NCBI GenBank assembly: GCA_934167175.1
Contig: CAKPKF010000006.1
Location: 3,096 to 67,095 of the forward strand
Source: an uncultured Clostridia bacterium
GTDB lineage: Bacteria > Bacillota > Clostridia > TANB77 > CAG-508
Direction of reading: 5' to 3'
DNA length: 64,000 nucleotides
Made by a program: the position numbers and the translations under genes. Numbering within the stretch: the stretch's first letter is position 1; the number at the start of each line of letters is the position of its first letter. The notes beneath the pieces were generated by a model. The model ran no database searches, had not been told where the DNA came from, and saw nothing but the letters and a program-made list of their open reading frames with translations. Shown in pieces: positions 8,805 through 17,800 of this stretch.

Positions 8805-9152
8805 ATGTTACCAGAAGAAGTTATAGTAAGACCAATAGTTACAGAAAGAAGCAATGACGGACTACAAGAAGGAAAGTATACCTTTGAAGTTAATAAAAAA
8901 GCAACAAAACCACAAATAGCAAAAGCAGTAGAAAAACTATTTGAAGTTAAAGTGTTAAAAGTAAACACTATGATGGTTAAAGGAAAGAAAAAAAGAGTGG
9001 GAGTTCATGTAGGTAGAACATCTGACTGGAAAAAAGCTATTGTTACAATAGATACAAATCCAGGAGAACAAACATATTTAACTAAAGGTGGAAAAACAGC
9101 AAAGGTTAATAAAAAATATAAAGATTCTATAGATGAATTTATGGGAGCTTAA
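8805..9152 (+). CDS. rplW: 50S ribosomal protein L23
   Basis: L23 sits at the tunnel exit and docks trigger factor and SRP. It has the family opening VIVRPIVTERS and the KATKPQIAKAVEKLFEVKV core. The 115-residue gene starts two bases after the rplD stop, and its Shine-Dalgarno sequence (GAGGAGGTG) lies inside rplD, which suggests coupling. Confidence 0.97.
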   Translation: MLPEEVIVRPIVTERSNDGLQEGKYTFEVNKKATKPQIAKAVEKLFEVKVLKVNTMMVKGKKKRVGVHVGRTSDWKKAIVTIDTNPGEQTYLTKGGKTAKVNKKYKDSIDEFMGA

Positions 9153-9219
9153 TTAAAAAATAATTAATTTATCTAGATAAAACTAGGAAAATAAATAAAG
9201 AAAAGGAGAGAAAACAAAA

Positions 9220-10047
9220 ATGGCAATGAAACATTTTAGACCATATACACCATCAAGAAGGAACATGACTGTTTCAGATTTTGATGAAATTACTAAAAAG
9301 ACACCAGAAAAATCTCTATTAGCAAAGAAAAAGAAAAATGCAGGTAGAAACTCATATGGTAGAATAACTGTAAGACATCAAGGTGGTGGAAATAGACAAA
9401 AATATAGAATAATAGATTTTAAACGTAAAAAAGACGATATGGAAGCAACTGTAATAGGAATTGAATATGATCCAAATCGTTCTAGTAATATAGCATTAAT
9501 CCAATATGAAGATGGAGAAAAAGCATATATATTAGCTCCAGTTGGATTAAAAGATGGAGATAAGGTTATGTCAGGAGCAAATGCAGACATAAAACCAGGA
9601 AATTGTCTTCCAATAGAAAACATTCCAGTAGGTACATTAATCCATAATATAGAATTAAATCCAGGACAAGGTGGAAAACTAGTAAGAAGTGCAGGACAAA
9701 GTGCACAACTTATGGCAAATGAAGGAAAATACTCACATGTAAGATTACCTTCAGGAGAAATGAGATTAATTCTATCAAGATGTAGAGCTACTATCGGTAC
9801 AGTTGGTAACACAGATCATGAAAACATGAAAATAGGTAAAGCAGGAAGAAAAAGACACATGGGTATAAGACCAACAGTTAGAGGTTCTGTTATGAACCCA
9901 GTAGACCATCCACATGGTGGTGGTGAAGGTAGAGCTCCAATCGGTCATGCAGGACCACTTACTCCTTGGGGTAAACCAGCACTTGGATACAAAACAAGAA
10001 ATAAAAAGAAATTATCTAATAAATTTATTGTTAAAAGAAGAAAATAA
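9220..10047 (+). CDS. rplB: 50S ribosomal protein L2
   Basis: L2 is a primary 23S-binding protein needed for subunit association and peptidyl transfer. Landmarks are YGRITVRHQGGG, VRSAGQSAQLMA and the C-terminal VMNPVDHPHGGGEGRAPIG with the conserved His. It has 275 residues, the usual length. The ATG follows AAAGGAGAG. Confidence 0.98.
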   Translation: MAMKHFRPYTPSRRNMTVSDFDEITKKTPEKSLLAKKKKNAGRNSYGRITVRHQGGGNRQKYRIIDFKRKKDDMEATVIGIEYDPNRSSNIALIQYEDGEKAYILAPVGLKDGDKVMSGANADIKPGNCLPIENIPVGTLIHNIELNPGQGGKLVRSAGQSAQLMANEGKYSHVRLPSGEMRLILSRCRATIGTVGNTDHENMKIGKAGRKRHMGIRPTVRGSVMNPVDHPHGGGEGRAPIGHAGPLTPWGKPALGYKTRNKKKLSNKFIVKRRK

Positions 10048-10124
10048 TTTTATAAATAGAGTAATTATTATATTTAAAAGATTGATTAAATTAGATACAA
10101 TTCCTGAAAGGAGGAAAATAAAGC

Positions 10125-10406
10125 ATGTCAAGATCAAGCAAAAAGAAACCTTTTGTAGCTGAAAAATTATTAAAAAGAATAGAAGCTATGAATGAAGAAG
10201 GAAAAAAAGAAGTTTTAAAAACATGGTCTAGAGCTTCTACAATATATCCACAAATGGTTGGTCATACAATAGCTGTACATGATGGAAGAAAACATGTTCC
10301 TGTATATGTAACAGAAGAAATGATAGGTCATAAATTAGGTGAATTTGCTCCTACAAGAACATTTAAAGGTCATGCAGGAGATAAAACTTCAAAAGTAAAA
10401 AAATAA
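10125..10406 (+). CDS. rpsS: 30S ribosomal protein S19
   Basis: S19 pairs with S13 in the 30S head. It begins SRSSKKKPFVAEKLLKRI and carries TWSRASTIYPQMVGHTIAVHDGRKHVPVYV and GHKLGEFAPTRTFKGH. It has 93 residues, with AAAGGAGG before the start. Confidence 0.97.
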   Translation: MSRSSKKKPFVAEKLLKRIEAMNEEGKKEVLKTWSRASTIYPQMVGHTIAVHDGRKHVPVYVTEEMIGHKLGEFAPTRTFKGHAGDKTSKVKK

Positions 10407-10476
10407 AATAAAAAGAAAACTTAAGTTATAGATATAAGATAAGTGTTTTCACACTGGAGTTAAGGAGGGAATATAG

Positions 10477-10833
10477 GTGGAAGAAATGCAAGATATAATG
10501 GAAGCTAGAGCAACATTAAACCATGCAAGAATTTCAAGCAGAAAGATAAAAATAGTTGCAGACTTAATAAGAGGTAAAGATGTTCAAGAAGCTTTAGCAA
10601 TAGTAAAATTTACACCAAAAGCTGCATCAGAAGTAATAGAGAAGTTACTAAAATCAGCTATGGCAAATGCTGAGAATAATCATGGAATGAATGTTCAAAA
10701 TTTATATGTTGCTGAAATTTATGCAAATCAAGGTCCAACATTAAAAAGAATTAGACCAGCAGCTAAAGGTTCAGCAGTTAGAATTAGAAAAAGAACAAGT
10801 CATATAACAATAGTTTTAAGAGAGAAAGAATAG
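10477..10833 (+). CDS. rplV: 50S ribosomal protein L22
   Basis: L22 lines the nascent peptide tunnel. The core ARISSRKIKIVADLIRGKDV and the C-terminal loop RIRPAAKGSAVRIRKRTSHITIVL are intact. I chose the GTG at 10477 because AAGGAGGG ends about 7 bases upstream; internal ATGs at 10486 and 10498 are possible but spaced too far. It has 118 residues. Confidence 0.96.
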   Translation: MEEMQDIMEARATLNHARISSRKIKIVADLIRGKDVQEALAIVKFTPKAASEVIEKLLKSAMANAENNHGMNVQNLYVAEIYANQGPTLKRIRPAAKGSAVRIRKRTSHITIVLREKE

Positions 10834-10852
10834 AAAGGAGGACATTAAAAAA

Positions 10853-11515
10853 ATGGGTCAAAAAGTACATCCAAATGGTATAAGAGTAGGAATTATTAAA
10901 GATTGGAATTCTAAATGGTATGCAGATTCTAAAAACTTTAGTGATTACTTAGTAGAAGATTACAACATTCGTAAACTACTTAAGAAAAAATTATTCGCTA
11001 GCGGTATTTCAAAAATAGAGATAGAAAGAACTGCTAAATTTGTAAAGGTAAATGTATATACTGCAAAACCAGGTCTAGTAATAGGAAAAGCTGGAGCAGT
11101 AGCAGAAGAAATCAAAAAAGAATTAAAAGAAATGATTGGAAAAGAAGTTAATTTAAATATAGTTGAGGTGAAAGGTGTAGACACTGACGCTCAATTAGTT
11201 GCAGAGAATATTGCTGCTCAATTAGAAAGAAGAATATCTTTTAGAAGAGCAATGAAACAAGCTATGCAAAAAACTATGAAAGCTGGAGCATTAGGAATAA
11301 AAACTGCAGTATCTGGAAGATTAGGTGGTGCAGATATGGCTAGAACAGAATTCTACAAAGAAGGAACAATTCCACTTCAAACTTTAAGAGCAGATATAGA
11401 CTATGGTTTCTATGAAGCAGATACAACTTATGGAAAAATAGGTGTAAAAGTTTGGATATATAAAGGTGAAGTTCTTCCAGCTAAGAAAGAGAAAGTGGAA
11501 GGAGGAGAACAATAA
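10853..11515 (+). CDS. rpsC: 30S ribosomal protein S3
   Basis: S3 lies at the mRNA entry of the 30S subunit and takes part in helicase activity. It opens GQKVHPNGIRVGIIKDW, has the KH-domain motif VIGKAGAVAEEI and the C-terminal SGRLGGADMARTEFYKEG with IPLQTLRADIDYG. It has 220 residues. Its stop overlaps the rplP start by one base. Confidence 0.97.
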   Translation: MGQKVHPNGIRVGIIKDWNSKWYADSKNFSDYLVEDYNIRKLLKKKLFASGISKIEIERTAKFVKVNVYTAKPGLVIGKAGAVAEEIKKELKEMIGKEVNLNIVEVKGVDTDAQLVAENIAAQLERRISFRRAMKQAMQKTMKAGALGIKTAVSGRLGGADMARTEFYKEGTIPLQTLRADIDYGFYEADTTYGKIGVKVWIYKGEVLPAKKEKVEGGEQ

Positions 11516-11958
11516 TGCCATTAATGCCAAAAAGAACAAAATATAGAAAAATGCAAAAAGGTAGAAATAGAGGTAAAGCTACAAGAGGAAACAAAGTTAC
11601 TGATGGAGAATACGGAATACAAGCATTAGAAGCTGGGCTTATTACTTCAAATCAAATTGAAGCAGCTCGTATTGCTATGAACCGTTATATAAAAAGAGGT
11701 GGTAAAGTTTGGATAAAAATATTCCCAGACAAACCAATAACAAAGAAACCTGCTGAAACTCGTATGGGTAAAGGTAAAGGAGCTCCAGAATATTGGGTAG
11801 CAGTTGTTAAACCAGGAAGAGTAATGTTTGAACTTGCAGGAGTACCAGAAGATATTGCAAGAGAAGCTATTAGATTGGCTAGAAACAAATTATCAGTAAA
11901 AACTAAATTTGTAAAAAAAGAAACTGTAAATGAGGTGGGTGATAGCAATGAAGATTAA
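11515..11958 (+). CDS. rplP: 50S ribosomal protein L16
   Basis: L16 shapes the A-site side of the 50S subunit. It opens LMPKRTKYRKMQKGR and contains KVWIKIFPDKPITKKPAETRMGKGKG and VKPGRVMFELAGV. It has 147 residues. The ATG overlaps the rpsC stop (TAATG), and GGAGGAG lies just upstream within rpsC, indicating coupled translation. Confidence 0.97.
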   Translation: MPLMPKRTKYRKMQKGRNRGKATRGNKVTDGEYGIQALEAGLITSNQIEAARIAMNRYIKRGGKVWIKIFPDKPITKKPAETRMGKGKGAPEYWVAVVKPGRVMFELAGVPEDIAREAIRLARNKLSVKTKFVKKETVNEVGDSNED

Positions 11959-12148
11959 TAAAATAAGAGAAATGTCTTCACCAGAATTAGAAAAAGAATT
12001 AGCAGAATTAAAAACAGAATTATTTAAATTAAGATTTAGTTTAGCTACTAATGGATTAGACAATCCAATGAGAATAAAAGAAGTAAAAAAAGATATTGCT
12101 AGAATAAATACTATATTAGCACAAAGAAAATTAGTAGAATCTAAATAA
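11948..12148 (+). CDS. rpmC: 50S ribosomal protein L29
   Basis: L29 is a small helical protein at the tunnel exit. The family core is KIREMSSPELEKELAELKTELFKLRF and the end is VKKDIARINTILAQRK. The frame could extend to an ATG at 11930, but GAGGTG at 11932-11937 points to the ATG at 11948, giving the usual 66 residues and an 11-base overlap with rplP. Confidence 0.95.
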   Translation: MKINKIREMSSPELEKELAELKTELFKLRFSLATNGLDNPMRIKEVKKDIARINTILAQRKLVESK

Positions 12149-12193
12149 TTAATATAGAAAGTAATTAAAATTATCAGAAAGGAGAAAATTTTC

Positions 12194-12466
12194 ATGGAAG
12201 AAAAGAATACTCGTAATTTACGTAAAACTATGATTGGAAAAGTTACATCTGATAAAATGGATAAAACTGTAGTAGTATCAGTTGAAACTAGTGTAAGACA
12301 TGAAATTTATGGAAAAACAGTTAAAAGAACATACAAATTAAAAGCTCATGATGAAGAAAATAAATGTCAAATCGGAGATATAGTAAAAGTTATGGAAACA
12401 AGACCACTTTCTAAAGATAAAAGATGGAGAGTAGTTGAAATTGTTGAAAAAGCTAATATAAAATAA
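12194..12466 (+). CDS. rpsQ: 30S ribosomal protein S17
   Basis: S17 is an early 16S-binding OB-fold protein. It opens NLRKTMIGKVTSDKMDKTVVVSVE and has IYGKTVKRTYKLKAHDEENKC and IGDIVKVMETRPLSKDKRWRVVEI. It has 90 residues. The start follows AAAGGAG. Confidence 0.97.
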   Translation: MEEKNTRNLRKTMIGKVTSDKMDKTVVVSVETSVRHEIYGKTVKRTYKLKAHDEENKCQIGDIVKVMETRPLSKDKRWRVVEIVEKANIK

Positions 12467-12524
12467 GAAATTATAAAAAATCGGGATAATTAATCAATTA
12501 TCTAAAAAAGGAGGAAACTGAAGC

Positions 12525-12893
12525 ATGATACAACAAGAATCTGTATTAAAAGTAGCTGATAATACTGGAGCAAAAGAAATTTTGTGTATCAGATGTTTAG
12601 GAGGTTCTTTTAGAAAAACAGCAAACATAGGAGATGTTATCGTTGCTACTGTAAAAAGTGCAGCACCAGGTGGAGTTGTAAAAAAAGGTGAAGTAGTAAA
12701 AGCTGTTATAGTAAGAACTAAATCAGGAGTTAGAAGACCAGACGGTTCATATCTAAAATTTGATGAAAATGCTGCTGTTATAATTCGTGAAGATAATAAT
12801 CCAAAAGGAACACGTATATTTGGACCAGTTGCAAGAGAATTAAGAGATAAGAACTACATGAAAATAATATCACTAGCTCCAGAAGTATTATAG
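12525..12893 (+). CDS. rplN: 50S ribosomal protein L14
   Basis: L14 forms an intersubunit bridge. It opens IQQESVLKVADNTGAKEILCIRCLGG and ends ARELRDKNYMKIISLAPEVL. It has exactly 122 residues, the near-universal length, with AAAGGAGG upstream. Confidence 0.98.
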   Translation: MIQQESVLKVADNTGAKEILCIRCLGGSFRKTANIGDVIVATVKSAAPGGVVKKGEVVKAVIVRTKSGVRRPDGSYLKFDENAAVIIREDNNPKGTRIFGPVARELRDKNYMKIISLAPEVL

Positions 12894-12940
12894 AATATAT
12901 CGATATAGTAAATAAAGAGTAAAGAGGTGAAACTTAAATT

Positions 12941-13249
12941 ATGAGAATCAAAAAAGGTGATACTGTTATGGTTTTATCAGGAAATGATAAAGGTAAAACA
13001 GGAGAAGTTTTAGAAGTTATACCAAAAACAGAAAAAGTTATTGTTAAAGGTGTAAATATAAGAAAAAAACATGTTAAACCTAGAAGACAAGGAGAAGAAG
13101 GTGGAATAATTTCATCAGAATTCCCAATACCTAGTAGTAAAGTAAATGTGGTTTGCAGTAAATGTGGTAAACCAGCAAGAATAGGTTACGAAATCAAAAA
13201 AGATTCAAAAGTTCGTGTATGTAAAAAATGTGGAACTGAAATAAAATAA
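12941..13249 (+). CDS. rplX: 50S ribosomal protein L24 (zinc-ribbon form)
   Basis: L24 begins folding of 23S rRNA. A KOW motif (KGDTVMVLSGNDKGKTGEVLEVIP) fills the N terminus, and KKHVKPRRQGEEGGI follows. The C terminus has CSKC and CKKC pairs, a likely zinc ribbon as in many Firmicutes. It has 102 residues. Confidence 0.97.
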   Translation: MRIKKGDTVMVLSGNDKGKTGEVLEVIPKTEKVIVKGVNIRKKHVKPRRQGEEGGIISSEFPIPSSKVNVVCSKCGKPARIGYEIKKDSKVRVCKKCGTEIK

Positions 13250-13288
13250 TTGAAAATATAGAACCAGAAAGGAGGTCTATTTAGACTA

Positions 13289-13828
13289 ATGGAAAAATTA
13301 AGAGAACAATATGAAAACGAAGTAATACCAGCATTAATGAAAAAATTTAATTATAAATCTGTTATGCAAGTTCCTAAACTAGAAAAAATAGTTATTAATA
13401 TAGGCTTAGGAGATGTAAAAGATAATCCAAAATCATTAGAAAATGCAATGAATGATTTATCAATTATAACAGGTCAAAAACCTATAGTAACAAAGGCTAA
13501 AAAATCTATTGCAGCTTTTAAATTAAGAGAGGGTGTAAATGTAGGATGCAAAGTTACATTAAGAAAAGGAAAAATGTATGATTTTGCATATAAGCTATTT
13601 AATGTTGCACTTCCAAGAGTAAGAGATTTTAGAGGAACATCAGCTAATTCTTTTGATGGAAGAGGAAATTATTCTATGGGAATAAGAGAACAATTAATAT
13701 TCCCAGAAATCGAATATGATAAAGTTGATAAATTAAGAGGTATGGATATTATATTTGTAACAACAGCTAAGACAGACGAAGAAGCTAGAGAATTATTAAA
13801 ACTTCTAGGAATGCCTTTTAAGAACTAA
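13289..13828 (+). CDS. rplE: 50S ribosomal protein L5
   Basis: L5 binds 5S rRNA in the central protuberance. Landmarks are KIVINIGLGD, ITGQKPIVTKAKKSIAAFKLREG and RDFRGTSANSFDGRGNYSMGIREQ. It has 179 residues, with AAAGGAGG upstream. Confidence 0.98.
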   Translation: MEKLREQYENEVIPALMKKFNYKSVMQVPKLEKIVINIGLGDVKDNPKSLENAMNDLSIITGQKPIVTKAKKSIAAFKLREGVNVGCKVTLRKGKMYDFAYKLFNVALPRVRDFRGTSANSFDGRGNYSMGIREQLIFPEIEYDKVDKLRGMDIIFVTTAKTDEEARELLKLLGMPFKN

Positions 13829-13850
13829 GATAGAGGAGGAAATAGAAAAT

Positions 13851-14036
13851 ATGGCTAAAAAAGCAATGATTCTAAAACAGCAAAAAGAACAAAAATACAA
13901 AACAAGAGAATATAACAGATGTAAAATCTGTGGAAGACCACATGCTTATATAAGAAAATTTGGAATTTGCCGTGTTTGCTTTAGAGAATTAGCACATAAA
14001 GGTGAAATTCCTGGTGTTAAAAAAGCAAGTTGGTAA
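13851..14036 (+). CDS. rpsZ: 30S ribosomal protein S14, type Z (zinc-binding)
   Basis: This short form of S14 (61 residues) has two Cys pairs, CKIC and CRVC, that bind zinc, with the RNA-binding core RKFGICRVCFRELAHKGEIPGVKKASW. No second, zinc-free S14 is present in the window. The start is behind AGAGGAGG. Confidence 0.97.
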   Translation: MAKKAMILKQQKEQKYKTREYNRCKICGRPHAYIRKFGICRVCFRELAHKGEIPGVKKASW

Positions 14037-14062
14037 ATGTTATATTAAAGGAGGGAAAATAC

Positions 14063-14461
14063 GTGAATATTACAGATCCAATAGCAGATATGTTAACAAG
14101 AATAAGAAATGCAGGTACTTCAAAACATAAAACTGTAGATATACCAGCTTCTAAAATGAAAGTAGCTATAGCTAAAATATTATTTGAAGAAGGATATATA
14201 AAATCTTTTGAAGAAATTAAAGATGAAACTCAAGGGATAATAAGAGTTACTTTAAAATATGATGAAAAAGGTAATAAAGTAATTGATGGATTAAAAAGAA
14301 TAAGTAAACCAGGATTAAGAGTATATGCATCAAAAGATGAACTTCCAAAAGTATTAAATGGTCTTGGAATAGCTTTAATATCAACTTCAAAAGGAATAAT
14401 GACAGACAAAAAAGCAAGAGAAGCCGGAATTGGTGGAGAAGTATTAGCTTACATATGGTAA
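14063..14461 (+). CDS. rpsH: 30S ribosomal protein S8
   Basis: S8 organises the central domain of 16S rRNA and in E. coli represses the spc operon. It opens NITDPIADMLTRIRNAG and ends GLGIALISTSKGIMTDKKAREAGIGGEVLAYIW. The frame runs back to an ATG at 14030, but GGAGGG ends about 6 bases before the GTG at 14063, which gives the usual 132 residues and no overlap with rpsZ. Confidence 0.96.
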   Translation: MNITDPIADMLTRIRNAGTSKHKTVDIPASKMKVAIAKILFEEGYIKSFEEIKDETQGIIRVTLKYDEKGNKVIDGLKRISKPGLRVYASKDELPKVLNGLGIALISTSKGIMTDKKAREAGIGGEVLAYIW

Positions 14462-14499
14462 GAAAAAAATAAAAAATAGCGGAAAAGGAGGAAACTTAG

Positions 14500-15039
14500 A
14501 TGTCAAGAATAGGTAACAGCCCTATTACAGTACCAGAAGGTGTTGAAGTAAAAATAGATGGACAAAAAATAAGTGTAAAAGGACCAAAAGGTACTTTAGA
14601 AAGAGAAATCCATAAAAATATAAGTGTTTCTTTAGAAAATAATACTATTTTTGTAAAAAGACCAGATGATGAACCTAAAAATAGAAGTTTACATGGTTTA
14701 ACAAGAACTCTTATAAATAATATGATAGAAGGTGTTTCAAAAGAATTCACAAGAGAGTTACAAGTAAATGGTGTTGGTTATAGAGCACAAAAACAAGGTA
14801 AAAAATTAGTTTTAACTTTAGGATATTCTCATCCAGTAGAAATGGAAGAACCAGAAGGAATTACTTTTGAAGTACCAAATCCAAACCAAATAATTGTAAG
14901 AGGAATTGACAAAGAATTAGTAGGTCAAACAGCAGCAGTTATAAGAACAAAGAGACCACCAGAAGTATATAGAGGTAAAGGAATTAAATATGCTGAAGAA
15001 GTAATTAGACGCAAAGAAGGTAAAGCAGGTAAAAAATAG
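14500..15039 (+). CDS. rplF: 50S ribosomal protein L6
   Basis: L6 is a two-domain protein near the factor-binding site. It opens SRIGNSPITVPEGVEVKI and has GVGYRAQKQGKKLVLTLGYSHPVE and RPPEVYRGKGIKYAEEVIRRKEGKAGKK. It has 179 residues. AAAGGAGG precedes the ATG. Confidence 0.98.
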   Translation: MSRIGNSPITVPEGVEVKIDGQKISVKGPKGTLEREIHKNISVSLENNTIFVKRPDDEPKNRSLHGLTRTLINNMIEGVSKEFTRELQVNGVGYRAQKQGKKLVLTLGYSHPVEMEEPEGITFEVPNPNQIIVRGIDKELVGQTAAVIRTKRPPEVYRGKGIKYAEEVIRRKEGKAGKK

Positions 15040-15065
15040 AATTGACGAAAGGAGAAAATTGAGAT

Positions 15066-15425
15066 ATGATAACAAAAACAGATAGAAAATTTGAAAGAAC
15101 AAGAAGACATATTCGTGTACGTAGAAAAATATCTGGAACAGCAGAACGTCCAAGACTTTGTATCTATAGAAGTAATACAAATTTATATGTTCAAATTATA
15201 GATGACGTAGCAGCTAAAACATTAGTTAGTGCTTCAACATTAGATAAAGAAGTAAAAACAAAACATGCAAATAAAGCAGCTGCAAAAGAAATTGGACAAT
15301 TAATTGCTAAAAGAGCTCTTGAAAAAAATATAGAAACAGTTGTATTTGATAGAGGTGGATATATTTATCACGGAGTAGTAAAAGAATTAGCAGATTCAGC
15401 AAGAGAAGCTGGACTTAAATTTTAG
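15066..15425 (+). CDS. rplR: 50S ribosomal protein L18
   Basis: L18 binds 5S rRNA beside L5. The core RRHIRVRRKISGTAERPRLCIYRSN and the C-terminal VVFDRGGYIYHGVVKELADSAREAGLKF are intact. It has 119 residues, with AAAGGAG upstream. Confidence 0.97.
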   Translation: MITKTDRKFERTRRHIRVRRKISGTAERPRLCIYRSNTNLYVQIIDDVAAKTLVSASTLDKEVKTKHANKAAAKEIGQLIAKRALEKNIETVVFDRGGYIYHGVVKELADSAREAGLKF

Positions 15426-15457
15426 AATATATTAAAAAGGAGGGAAAACCAAATCAC

Positions 15458-15946
15458 ATGGAAGAAAATACAGTTGAATTAAAAGAGAAAGTTGTAGCTA
15501 TTAATAGAGTTGCTAAAGTTGTTAAAGGTGGTAGAACTTTTAGATTTAGTGCTGTAGTAGTAGTTGGTGATGGTAATGGAAGAGTTGGTGTTGGAAATGG
15601 TAAAGCAGCCGAAGTTCCAGATGCTATAAAAAAAGCAATTGATGAAGCAAAGAAAAACTTAATTAATGTACCTATCGTAGGAACAACAATTCCTCATGAA
15701 TATTTTGGTAGATTTGGAAGTGCACAAGTTATGTTAAAACCAGCTGCAGAAGGTACTGGAGTTATAGCTGGTGGTAGTGTTAGACCTGTTCTAGAATTAG
15801 CAGGATATAAAGATATAAGAACAAAAGTTATTGGAACTAACAATCCAAGAAACGTTGTTTATGCTACTCTAGAAGGATTAAAAAGCATGAGCACAGTTGA
15901 ACAAATTGCTAAAAAAAGAGGAAAAAAAGTTAGCGAAATATTATAG
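15458..15946 (+). CDS. rpsE: 30S ribosomal protein S5
   Basis: S5 supports decoding accuracy and mRNA entry. Landmarks are INRVAKVVKGGRTFRFSAVVVVGDGNGRVG, EYFGRFGSAQVMLKPAAEGTGVIAGG and NPRNVVYATLEGLKSM. It has 162 residues. The usual neighbour rpmD does not follow: only 49 bases separate it from rplO. Confidence 0.98.
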   Translation: MEENTVELKEKVVAINRVAKVVKGGRTFRFSAVVVVGDGNGRVGVGNGKAAEVPDAIKKAIDEAKKNLINVPIVGTTIPHEYFGRFGSAQVMLKPAAEGTGVIAGGSVRPVLELAGYKDIRTKVIGTNNPRNVVYATLEGLKSMSTVEQIAKKRGKKVSEIL

Positions 15947-15995
15947 TTTAATATAAAAGCAATACAGATTTATTTAAGGAGGTGCAATAAAGAAA

Positions 15996-16430
15996 ATGAA
16001 ATTAGGTGAATTAAAACCAGCAGTAAAAAAAGAAAAAAGAAAAGTTGTAGGACGTGGAGTTGGTTCAGGTCGTGGAAAAACTTCTACAAGAGGTCATAAA
16101 GGACAAAAAGCAAGATCTGGTGGAGGAGTTAGAATTGGTTTTGAAGGTGGTCAAACACCATTATATAGAAGATTACCTAAAAGAGGGTTTACAAACATAC
16201 ATGCTAAAAATTATACAGAAGTAACTCTAACAATGCTAAATAAATCAAAAGCTACAGAAGTAAGTGCAGAAACATTATTAGCAGAAGGTATAATTGGAAA
16301 AGTAAATGATGGAATAGTAGTACTTGCTACTGGAAAACTAGAGAAAAAATTAACTGTTAAAGCTAAAAGATTTACAAAAACAGCAGCAGAGAAAATTGAA
16401 GCTCTAGGTGGAAAGATAGAGGTGATTTAA
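15996..16430 (+). CDS. rplO: 50S ribosomal protein L15
   Basis: L15 is a late-assembly protein of the 50S subunit. It opens KLGELKPA and has GRGVGSGRGKTSTRGHKGQKARSGGGVRIGFEGGQTPLYRRLPKRGF. It has 144 residues. It directly follows rpsE, and its stop is immediately followed by the secY start. Confidence 0.97.
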   Translation: MKLGELKPAVKKEKRKVVGRGVGSGRGKTSTRGHKGQKARSGGGVRIGFEGGQTPLYRRLPKRGFTNIHAKNYTEVTLTMLNKSKATEVSAETLLAEGIIGKVNDGIVVLATGKLEKKLTVKAKRFTKTAAEKIEALGGKIEVI

Positions 16431-17756
16431 TTGCTAAAAACAATTCAAAATGCTATAAAAACTCCAGCAGTTAGAAAAAAATTGTTATTCACATTGTTAT
16501 TAATAGTTATATTTAGATTTGGATGTTTTATAACAATACCAGGTGTAGATACAGTAACATTAAATGAAACAATGAAAGCATCATCAGGAAGTTTAACAGG
16601 ACTAATAAATATAATTTCAGGAGGAGCATTTTCAAGATTCTCGATTTTTGCTATGTCAATTACACCATATATCACAGCTTCAATAGTAGTACAATTATTA
16701 GCAATGGTAATACCTTCTTTAGAAAAACTATCTAAAGAAGGTGGCGAAGATGGAAGAAGAACAATGAATAGATATACTAAAATGATTACAGTAGTATTGG
16801 CATTAATAGAAGCTTTGGGATTATATGTATCTTACAAAGGTTCAGGTATATTTATTGATAAAGAAGCTATCACAGGAATTGTAGTTGTTCTTTCATTAGT
16901 TGCAGGAACGTCATTTCTTATGTGGCTTGGAGAGCAAATTACAAATAAAGGAATTGGAAATGGAATTTCAATGATTATATTTGTAGGTATTATTTCAGGG
17001 TTACCAACGGTAATAACAACACTAACAAATTTAATGTTTGTTGAAGGAGCTTTTAGCACTAAAGGATTATTGACAGCATTAGCAATAATTTTTGGAGCAA
17101 TGATTTTAGTTGCAGGAGTTGTATTTGTACAACAAGCTGAAAGAAGAGTGCCTGTACAATATTCAAAAAAAGTTGTAGGAAGAAAGATGATAGGAGCACA
17201 AAACACTCATATTCCATTAAAACTTGCAATGGCGGGTGTTATGCCAATAATTTTTGCATCATCATTTATGACTTTCCCAGCTTTAGTTTTACAAATATTT
17301 ATAAAAGATATAGCTACCCAAACAGGATTCTGGGCAGGAGTTTATAAATTTTCAATGGCAACATCAACTTCAGATGTGCCTATTGGATATTCAATAGCTA
17401 ATGCTATAGTGTATTTATTACTTATAGTTGGATTCACATTTTTCTATACATATGCAACATTTAATCCAGCAGAGGTATCAAGTAATATAAAGAAAAATGG
17501 TGGATTTATCCCAGGGATAAGAGCAGGAAAGCCAACAACTGAGTATCTATCATCAGTACTTACTAAAATAACATGTTTTGGTAGTGTGTTCTTAGCATTA
17601 ATTGCTATATTACCAATGCTTATAAGATTTACAAGCTTAAACCTTGCATTTGGTGGTACATCTATACTTATTGTAGTAGGAGTAGCGTTAGAAACAGTGC
17701 AACAATTAGAATCACAATTAGTGATGAGACATTATAAAGGCTTTTTAGATAGCTAA
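16431..17756 (+). CDS. secY: Preprotein translocase subunit SecY
   Basis: Central channel of the Sec translocon, with about ten transmembrane helices over 441 residues. Landmarks are the first helix FTLLLIVIFRFGCFITIPGVD, the plug-region LINIISGGAFSRFSIFAMSITPYITASIVVQLLA, and the cytoplasmic loops with QQAERRVPVQYSKK and GFIPGIRAGKPTTEYL. Translation starts at TTG 16431, right after the rplO stop, with GAGGTGA inside the end of rplO, so the two are coupled. Its place at the end of the spc cluster is standard. Confidence 0.97.
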   Translation: MLKTIQNAIKTPAVRKKLLFTLLLIVIFRFGCFITIPGVDTVTLNETMKASSGSLTGLINIISGGAFSRFSIFAMSITPYITASIVVQLLAMVIPSLEKLSKEGGEDGRRTMNRYTKMITVVLALIEALGLYVSYKGSGIFIDKEAITGIVVVLSLVAGTSFLMWLGEQITNKGIGNGISMIIFVGIISGLPTVITTLTNLMFVEGAFSTKGLLTALAIIFGAMILVAGVVFVQQAERRVPVQYSKKVVGRKMIGAQNTHIPLKLAMAGVMPIIFASSFMTFPALVLQIFIKDIATQTGFWAGVYKFSMATSTSDVPIGYSIANAIVYLLLIVGFTFFYTYATFNPAEVSSNIKKNGGFIPGIRAGKPTTEYLSSVLTKITCFGSVFLALIAILPMLIRFTSLNLAFGGTSILIVVGVALETVQQLESQLVMRHYKGFLDS

Positions 17757-17764
17757 AATTTACA

Positions 17765-17791
17765 CCCTACAGCTTGTTAAAAGCTGTAGGG
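17765..17791 (+). other. Hairpin after secY without a T run
   Basis: Perfect 11-bp stem (CCCTACAGCTT with AAGCTGTAGGG) and a 5-base loop, followed by GAAAGTTTG rather than a T tract. It may be an mRNA processing or stability element, or a weak terminator. Confidence 0.6.
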
Positions 17792-17800
17792 GAAAGTTTG

